The notes under the pieces were generated by a model. The model saw only the letters and a program-made list of their open reading frames with translations. It was not told the origin of the DNA and searched no databases. The translations under genes were made by a program, and so were the position numbers. Shown here piece by piece: positions 61,301-64,000 of a stretch of 64,000 bases of DNA (within the stretch, counting starts at the first letter, position 1; every line of letters starts with the position of its first letter). The stretch is taken from positions 1 to 64,000 of IMG/VR virus record IMGVR_UViG_3300042549_010246; one strand, given 5' to 3'. Source of the DNA: a virus.

Positions 61301-64000
61301 TTCAGGAGCAAATGGTTCAAGTGGCTCAAGTGGAACAAGTGGTTCTTCAGGAAGCGCAGGTTCAACAGGGTCATCAGGTTCATCAGGAACTTCGGGTTCG
61401 AGCGGTACAAGTGGTTCAACAGGTTCAAGCGGCTCTACGGGCTCAAGTGGGTCTACGGGTACATCGGGTTCAAGCGGTTCAAGCGGAACTTCGGGAGTAA
61501 ATGGTTCAAGTGGTTCATCAGGAACAAGTGGTAGTGCAGGTTCAAGTGGAACAAGTGGTTCTGCGGGTTCATCAGGAACATCAGGCTCTGCAGGCTCTTC
61601 GGGAACTTCAGGCACAGCGGGTTCAAGTGGAACATCAGGAACACGTGGTTCTTCAGGTTCATCAGGCTCTACAGGTTCTTCAGGTACTTCGGGTTCATCA
61701 GGAACAAGTGGTAGCACGGGTTCATCAGGCTCTACAGGTTCAAGCGGAACGTCGGGCTCATCAGGAACATCAGCATCAAGCGGAAGTTCAGGAAGCGCGG
61801 GTACATCGGGCTCAAGCGGAACTTCAGGAGCAAATGGCTCGTCAGGTACTTCGGGCTCTTCAGGAAGTGCGGGCTCAAGCGGTTCAACAGGTTCTTCGGG
61901 CACATCAGGCTCAAGCGGTACATCAGGAAGCGCGGGTTCAAGTGGTTCTACAGGTTCTTCGGGAACAAGCGGTAGCGCAGGTTCTTCAGGCACATCGGGT
62001 TCTGCAGGCTCGTCAGGCACGTCAGGTGCAAATGGCTCAAGTGGTACTTCGGGGTCTGCGGGTAGTGCGGGTTCATCGGGCTCTACGGGTTCATCAGGGA
62101 CATCAGGTTCAAGCGGTACATCAGGAAGCGCAGGTTCTTCAGGCTCTACAGGTTCTTCAGGAACGAGTGGTAGCGCGGGTTCTTCAGGTACATCAGGTTC
62201 TGCGGGCTCTTCAGGCACATCAGGTGCAAACGGTTCAAGTGGTACAAGCGGAAGCGCAGGTTCAAGCGGTTCTACGGGTTCGAGCGGTACGAGCGGGTCA
62301 AGCGGAACAAGTGGTAGTACAGGTTCAAGCGGTTCAACAGGCTCAAGTGGAACAAGCGGAAGCACAGGCTCTTCAGGCACATCGGGCTCGGCAGGTTCTT
62401 CAGGAACATCAGGCTCGGCAGGTTCTTCAGGAACATCAGGCACAGCAGGTTCGAGTGGTACTTCAGGAACACGTGGTTCTTCAGGTTCATCAGGTTCTAC
62501 AGGAACGAGCGGTTCAAGCGGAACAAGCGGTAGCACAGGTTCAAGCGGTTCAACGGGTTCGAGCGGAACAAGTGGAAGTACAGGTTCTTCAGGCTCTACA
62601 GGCTCAAGTGGAACATCAGGTTCAAGCGGAACAAGTGGAAGCACAGGTTCAAGCGGCTCAACGGGTTCAAGTGGTACTTCGGGTTCATCAGGAACATCAG
62701 CATCAAGCGGAAGTTCAGGAAGTGCGGGTACCTCAGGTAGTTCAGGCACTTCAGGGGCAAATGGGTCGAGTGGCTCAAGCGGAACAGCAGGTTCTTCAGG
62801 AAGCGCAGGTTCTTCGGGTTCTACAGGTTCTTCAGGAACAAGCGGTTCATCAGGAACAAGTGGTAGCGCAGGTTCTTCAGGCTCTACAGGCTCAAGCGGA
62901 ACAAGCGGTAGCGCAGGTTCATCAGGCACATCGGGTTCTGCAGGCTCTTCAGGCACATCAGGTGCAAATGGTTCAAGTGGCACAAGCGGTTCAAGCGGAA
63001 GCGCAGGTTCTTCGGGTTCTACAGGAAGTTCAGGAACCTCAGGTTCAAGTGGCACAAGTGGTAGCACAGGTTCAAGCGGGTCAACAGGTTCAAGCGGAAC
63101 GAGCGGTAGCGCAGGTTCTTCAGGAACATCAGGCTCGGCAGGTTCTTCAGGAACATCAGGCACAGCGGGCTCTTCAGGCACGTCAGGCACAGCAGGTTCA
63201 AGTGGTACTTCGGGAACACGTGGTTCTTCAGGTTCATCAGGTTCTACAGGAACAAGCGGTTCAAGCGGAACAAGTGGAAGCACAGGCTCAAGCGGCTCTA
63301 CAGGCTCAAGTGGTACTTCGGGTTCGTCAGGAACATCGGCATCAAGTGGAAGTTCAGGAAGTGCGGGTACCTCAGGTAGTTCAGGCACTTCAGGGGCAAA
63401 TGGCTCGAGTGGCTCAAGCGGAACATCAGGGTCTTCAGGAAGCGCAGGTTCTTCAGGTTCTACAGGTTCTTCGGGAACAAGCGGTTCATCAGGAACAAGT
63501 GGTAGCACGGGCTCAAGCGGTTCTACAGGCTCAAGTGGGTCTACGGGAACATCGGGCTCAAGCGGAACTTCAGGGGTAAATGGGTCAAGTGGTTCTTCAG
63601 GAACTTCGGGTTCTGCGGGCTCATCAGGAACGTCAGGTTCTGCGGGCTCTTCGGGAACGAGCGGAAGCGCAGGTTCAAGCGGAAGCACAGGTTCATCAGG
63701 TTCTACAGGCTCATCAGGAACGTCGGGTTCTGCGGGCTCATCAGGAACGTCAGGTTCTGCGGGCTCTTCGGGAACTTCAGGCACAGCAGGTTCAAGTGGA
63801 ACATCAGGAACTCGAGGTTCTTCAGGTTCATCAGGTTCTACAGGCACTTCAGGCTCAAGCGGAACAAGTGGAAGCACAGGTTCAAGCGGGTCAACGGGCT
63901 CAAGCGGAACAAGTGGAAGTACAGGTTCAAGCGGTTCGACAGGTTCAAGTGGAACAAGTGGAAGTACAGGTTCATCGGGTTCTACGGGTTCAAGCGGTAC
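52323..64000 (+). CDS. giant collagen-like Ser/Thr-rich fibre protein (partial, runs off the window)
   Basis: At least 3,892 codons, open to the right edge. Residues 1-104 form an N-terminal domain (MAKNILITPYRNSTNPLELP). Gly-X-Y triplets follow at 105-325. A beta domain lies at 326-436 (DGWDWGTPVNSTKMYSS), then triplets at 437-475. A C1q/TNF-like jelly roll spans 476-637 (ISFSGGQITVQYSGIYEFTF, FFIRKNGFDV, NDFIELLFAS). From 638 onward only triplets are seen (GSS, GTS, GAN, GST, GSA, rare GTR). There is no Pro in the triplets and almost no charge. It starts inside the stop region of the heptosyltransferase gene. It should trimerise into a very long flexible fibre, plausibly glycosylated on Ser/Thr. 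Confidence 0.8.
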   Translation, partial: MAKNILITPYRNSTNPLELPKIDFINGSTAITLQVEETSQSLTFVGSAGTLLQINNDLTGTTISTKNIAITGVIKNTGITSNSGLNDFVVVDIATGQFYYRSAPTGTSGSSGQSGTSGTSGANGSSGTSGASGSSGTSGANGSSGTSGANGSSGTSGVNGTSGTSASSGTSGANGSSGTSGDSGSSGTSGANGSSGTSGANGSSGTSGANGSSGTSGNSGSSGTSGANGSSGTSGESGSSGTSGSNGSSGTSGSSGTSGNSGSSGTSGDSGSSGTSGANGTSGTSGESGSSGTSGNSGSSGTSGNSGSSGTSGANGSSGTSGASGAEITDGWDWGTPVNSTKMYSSNGNLDSSTVLLNISETSLSLTDYASQFALMGVGSRITTRGGLFAANVTNWEVTSVTDAGTYYEFGVVYLSGTQWTPTSGDDILCDFAIAGKSGSSGTAGTSGQNGSSGTSGANGTSGTAGTTGSSGTSGAGVANYYAQYSSSQSQPLLAVNTPQVVTYDTVEIENGISFSGGQITVQYSGIYEFTFSPQVEKTQGGTAVNVDFFIRKNGFDVIRTDSILGLVSNSSTQLPFVALTLELLQNDFIELLFASTTTFVQLTAVGAKTTPFIAPAAPSIIVSLKNIGVAAVAYTSTSGTSGQSGTAGVSGSSGTSGSTGSSGTSGESGTSGTSGSTGSSGTSGENGSSGTSGSTGSSGTSGESGSSGTSGENGSSGTSGSAGSSGTSGSTGSSGTSGESGSSGTSGSSGTSASSGTSGSTGSSGTSGSAGSSGTSGSTGSSGTSGESGSSGTSGSTGSSGTSGESGSSGTSGESGSSGTSGDSGSSGTSGESGSSGTSGESGSSGTSGESGSSGTSGTSASSGTSGSTGSSGTSGENGSSGTSGSTGTSGSSGSSGTSGENGSSGTSGESGTSGTSGSSGSTGTSGSAGTSGSTGTSGSTGSSGTSGSSGTSGENGSSGTSGSAGSSGTSGENGSSGTSGSSGTSGSTGTSGESGTSGTAGSSGSTGTSGSAGTSGSTGTSGSAGSSGTSGSSGTSGENGSSGTSGSTGSSGTSGSTGTSGSTGTSGSSGSTGSSGSSGESGTSGSTGTSGSTGSSGTSGESGTSGTTGSSGSTGSSGTSGSSGTSASSGTSGSSGINGSSGTSGSTGTSGSAGTSGANGSSGTSGSAGSSGTSGSTGSSGTSGSSGTSASSGSSGSSGSTGSSGTSGSSGTSGANGSSGTSGSAGSSGTSGSTGSSGTSGSSGTSASSGSSGSTGSSGTSGSAGSSGTSGANGSSGTSGSSATSGSAGSSGSAGTSGSSATSGSSGSSGTSGSSGTSGANGSSGTSGSSGTSGSTGSSGTSGANGSSGTSGSSGTSGSAGSSGSTGSSGTSGSSGTSGSAGSSGSTGSSGTSGSSGSSGTSGANGSSGTAGSSGTSGSSGTSGSAGSSGTSGANGSSGTAGSSGTSGSAGSSGSAGTSGANGSSGTSGSSGSSGSTGSSGTSGSSGSTGTSGSSGTSASSGTSGSSGSAGTSGANGSSGTSGSSGSSGSTGSSGTSGANGSSGTSGSAGSSGSTGSSGTSGSSGTSGSTGSSGSAGTSGSSATSGSSGSSGTSGSAGTSGANGSSGTSGSSGTSGSTGSSGSAGTSGANGSSGTSGSTGSSGTSGSAGSSGSTGSSGTSGSTGSSGSTGSSGTSGSSGTSGSAGSSGSAGTSGANGSSGTSGSSGTSGNAGSSGTSGSSGSSGSAGTSGSTGSSGTSGSAGSSGTSGSAGSSGSTGSSGTSGANGSSGTSGSSGTSGSTGSSGSSGSTGSSGTSGSSGTSGSTGSSGSTGSSGTSGSAGSSGTSGANGSSGTSGSSGTSGSTGSSGTAGSSGTSGTRGSSGTSGSTGSSGSTGSSGTSGSSGTSGSAGSSGSAGTSGANGSSGTSGSSGTSGSTGSSGSSGSTGTSGTAGSSGTSGSAGSSGSTGSSGSSGTAGSSGTSGANGSSGTSGSSGSSGSTGSSGTSGSSGTSGSAGSSGSTGSSGSSGTAGSSGTSASSGSAGTSGSSGTSGANGSSGTSGSAGSSGTSGSSGSAGTSGINGSSGTSGSSGTSGSSGSSGSTGSSGTSGSAGSSGSTGSSGSSGTAGSSGTSGANGSSGTSGSAGSSGTSGSSGTSGTAGSSGTSGTRGSSGTSGSTGSSGSTGSSGTSGSSGTSGANGSSGTSGSSGTSGSAGSSGTSGSSGTSGSTGSSGSTGSSGTSGSAGSSGTSGSAGSSGTSGANGSSGTSGSAGSSGSTGSSGTSGSSGTSGSAGSSGSTGSSGTSGSAGSSGSTGSSGSSGTAGSSGTSGANGSSGTSGSSGSAGSSGSTGSSGTSGSSGTSGSTGSSGSTGSSGTSGSSGTSASSGSSGTSGSAGSSGTSGANGSSGTSGSAGSAGSSGSTGSSGTSGSSGTSGSTGSSGSTGSSGTSGSSATSGSAGSSGTAGSSGSSGTSGANGSSGTSGSAGSTGSSGTSGSSGTSGTAGSSGTSGTAGSSGTSGTRGSSGTSGSTGSSGSTGSSGTSGSSGTSGANGSSGTSGSSGSAGSSGSTGSSGTSGSSGTSGSTGSSGSTGSSGTSGSSATSGSAGSSGTSGSAGSSGTSGANGSSGTSGSAGSSGSTGSSGTSGSSGTSGSAGSSGSTGSSGTSGSAGSSGTSGSAGSSGSAGSSGTSGANGSSGTSGSAGSSGSTGSSGTSGSSGTSGSTGSSGSTGSSGTSGSAGSSGTSASSGSSGSAGTSGSSGTSGANGSSGTSGSAGSAGSSGSTGSSGTSGSSGTSGSTGSSGSTGSSGTSGSSGTSGSAGSSGTSGSSGTSGTAGSSGTSGTRGSSGTSGSTGSSGSTGSSGSTGTSGSSGSSGTSGANGSSGTSGSAGSSGSTGSSGTSGSSGTSGSAGSSGSTGSSGTSGSSATSGSAGSSGTAGSSGSSGTSGANGSSGSSGTSGSSGSSGSTGSSGTSGSSGTSGSAGSSGSTGSSGTSGSSGTSASSGSSGSAGTSGSSGTSGANGSSGSSGTSGSSGSAGSTGSSGSSGTSGSSGTSGSTGSSGSTGSSGSTGTSGSSGSSGTSGVNGSSGSSGTSGSAGSSGTSGSAGSSGTSGSAGSSGTSGTAGSSGTSGTRGSSGSSGSTGSSGTSGSSGTSGSTGSSGSTGSSGTSGSSGTSASSGSSGSAGTSGSSGTSGANGSSGTSGSSGSAGSSGSTGSSGTSGSSGTSGSAGSSGSTGSSGTSGSAGSSGTSGSAGSSGTSGANGSSGTSGSAGSAGSSGSTGSSGTSGSSGTSGSAGSSGSTGSSGTSGSAGSSGTSGSAGSSGTSGANGSSGTSGSAGSSGSTGSSGTSGSSGTSGSTGSSGSTGSSGTSGSTGSSGTSGSAGSSGTSGSAGSSGTSGTAGSSGTSGTRGSSGSSGSTGTSGSSGTSGSTGSSGSTGSSGTSGSTGSSGSTGSSGTSGSSGTSGSTGSSGSTGSSGTSGSSGTSASSGSSGSAGTSGSSGTSGANGSSGSSGTAGSSGSAGSSGSTGSSGTSGSSGTSGSAGSSGSTGSSGTSGSAGSSGTSGSAGSSGTSGANGSSGTSGSSGSAGSSGSTGSSGTSGSSGTSGSTGSSGSTGSSGTSGSAGSSGTSGSAGSSGTSGTAGSSGTSGTAGSSGTSGTRGSSGSSGSTGTSGSSGTSGSTGSSGSTGSSGTSGSSGTSASSGSSGSAGTSGSSGTSGANGSSGSSGTSGSSGSAGSSGSTGSSGTSGSSGTSGSTGSSGSTGSSGSTGTSGSSGTSGVNGSSGSSGTSGSAGSSGTSGSAGSSGTSGSAGSSGSTGSSGSTGSSGTSGSAGSSGTSGSAGSSGTSGTAGSSGTSGTRGSSGSSGSTGTSGSSGTSGSTGSSGSTGSSGTSGSTGSSGSTGSSGTSGSTGSSGSTGSSG
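54236..64000 (+). repeat. 9.8-kb Gly-X-Y coding repeat with higher-order units
   Basis: Nine-base triplet blocks (ggt tca agc, gga aca tca and synonyms) run in frame with no break to the window end. Longer units recur. GTSASSG-type blocks occur about every 0.5-1.5 kb, and GTRG blocks appear near 57.90, 58.76, 59.81, 60.78, 61.64, 62.47, 63.21 and 63.81 kb, implying unit duplications of about 0.6-1.05 kb. Synonymous codons vary freely. Confidence 0.85.

Noticed and set aside
54220-63579. Plus-strand frames with a QVLQEQ/VHQVLR repeat
   Set aside because: They are the +1 frame of the fibre gene. They break at each VNGSS/INGSS block (GTAAAT), as expected of a shadow.
54251-63877. Open frame of about 3,200 codons on the minus strand with a PEVPEEP-type repeat
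   Set aside because: It is the antisense shadow of the Gly-X-Y repeat. The repeat codons contain no sequence that makes a stop in that register. It lacks an N-terminal domain, and the plus-strand frame has folded domains and operon context.
52636-64000. CRISPR array or DNA-level tandem satellite
   Set aside because: Units are nine-base codon triplets with synonymous variation and an intact frame; no constant repeats with unique spacers.
1-64000. tRNA, rRNA or insertion sequence
   Set aside because: I found no cloverleaf with a T-loop consensus, no rRNA segments, and no transposase or terminal inverted repeats by eye; a tRNA scan was not possible.

Overview
The window looks like part of a large double-stranded DNA bacteriophage (or a phage-like element) of a Bacteroidota host. 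The sequence is AT-rich and Shine-Dalgarno motifs are weak. Genes are packed head to tail with ATGA or TAATG junctions. At least one intergenic region carries an exact Bacteroidota-type promoter (ATTG, 19 bases, TAnnTTTG). No portal, large terminase, tail-sheath or tail-tube gene was recognised. Instead there is a compact A32/HerA-like packaging ATPase, a candidate jelly-roll capsid gene behind it, and about twenty small proteins with one or two membrane segments, many of them C-terminally anchored. With a lytic transglycosylase and a peptidoglycan-binding membrane protein, this suggests a virion with a membrane, although the genome is far larger than that of classical membrane phages.

Layout. 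0-0.5 kb: non-coding, purine-rich region with inverted repeats. 0.5-6.2 kb (minus strand): a glycan operon with four GT-A-type glycosyltransferases, two FkbM-type methyltransferases and a heptosyltransferase-like GT9, bounded by terminators. 6.25-8.15 kb (minus): small unknown proteins, an exported protein and a coiled-coil protein. 8.5-11 kb (plus): early-type genes (zinc-ribbon peptide, membrane-anchored HTH, XRE HTH, phage replication protein with a Phg_2220_C-like domain). 11-14.1 kb: two more glycosyltransferases, small proteins and one tiny gene on the opposite strand next to a perfect inverted repeat. 14.3-29.2 kb: large proteins marked by repeated hydrophobic-A-(K/D)-G-G motifs. They include an ART-like protein, a Gly-Ser-Gln repeat protein, a MoxR-type AAA+ ATPase with a possible VWA-like partner, a protein of about six winged helices, a ParB-like protein and a RelA/SpoT-domain protein. 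29.2-35.3 kb: membrane proteins, lytic transglycosylase, PAP2 phosphatase, RusA-like resolvase, a DnaA domain IV-like protein, an AT-hook protein and the packaging ATPase. 35.4-44.4 kb: capsid candidate and a long run of membrane proteins with an HExxH metallopeptidase. 44.4-64 kb: fibre proteins, three giant two-domain glycan enzymes, and a fibre gene of more than 3,890 codons made mostly of Gly-X-Y triplets (GSS, GTS, GAN, GST), which runs off the window.

How it may work together (inference). The last block places a TibC/BAHT-like heptosyltransferase, two FkbM methyltransferases, a GT25-like and two GT4-like transferases directly upstream of a Ser/Thr-saturated collagen-like fibre with a C1q-like head. 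I propose that the virus builds and methylates glycans on its own proline-free collagen-like fibre. The minus-strand glycan operon would supply further sugars or methyl groups, or alter the host surface. This is the most promising undescribed system here.
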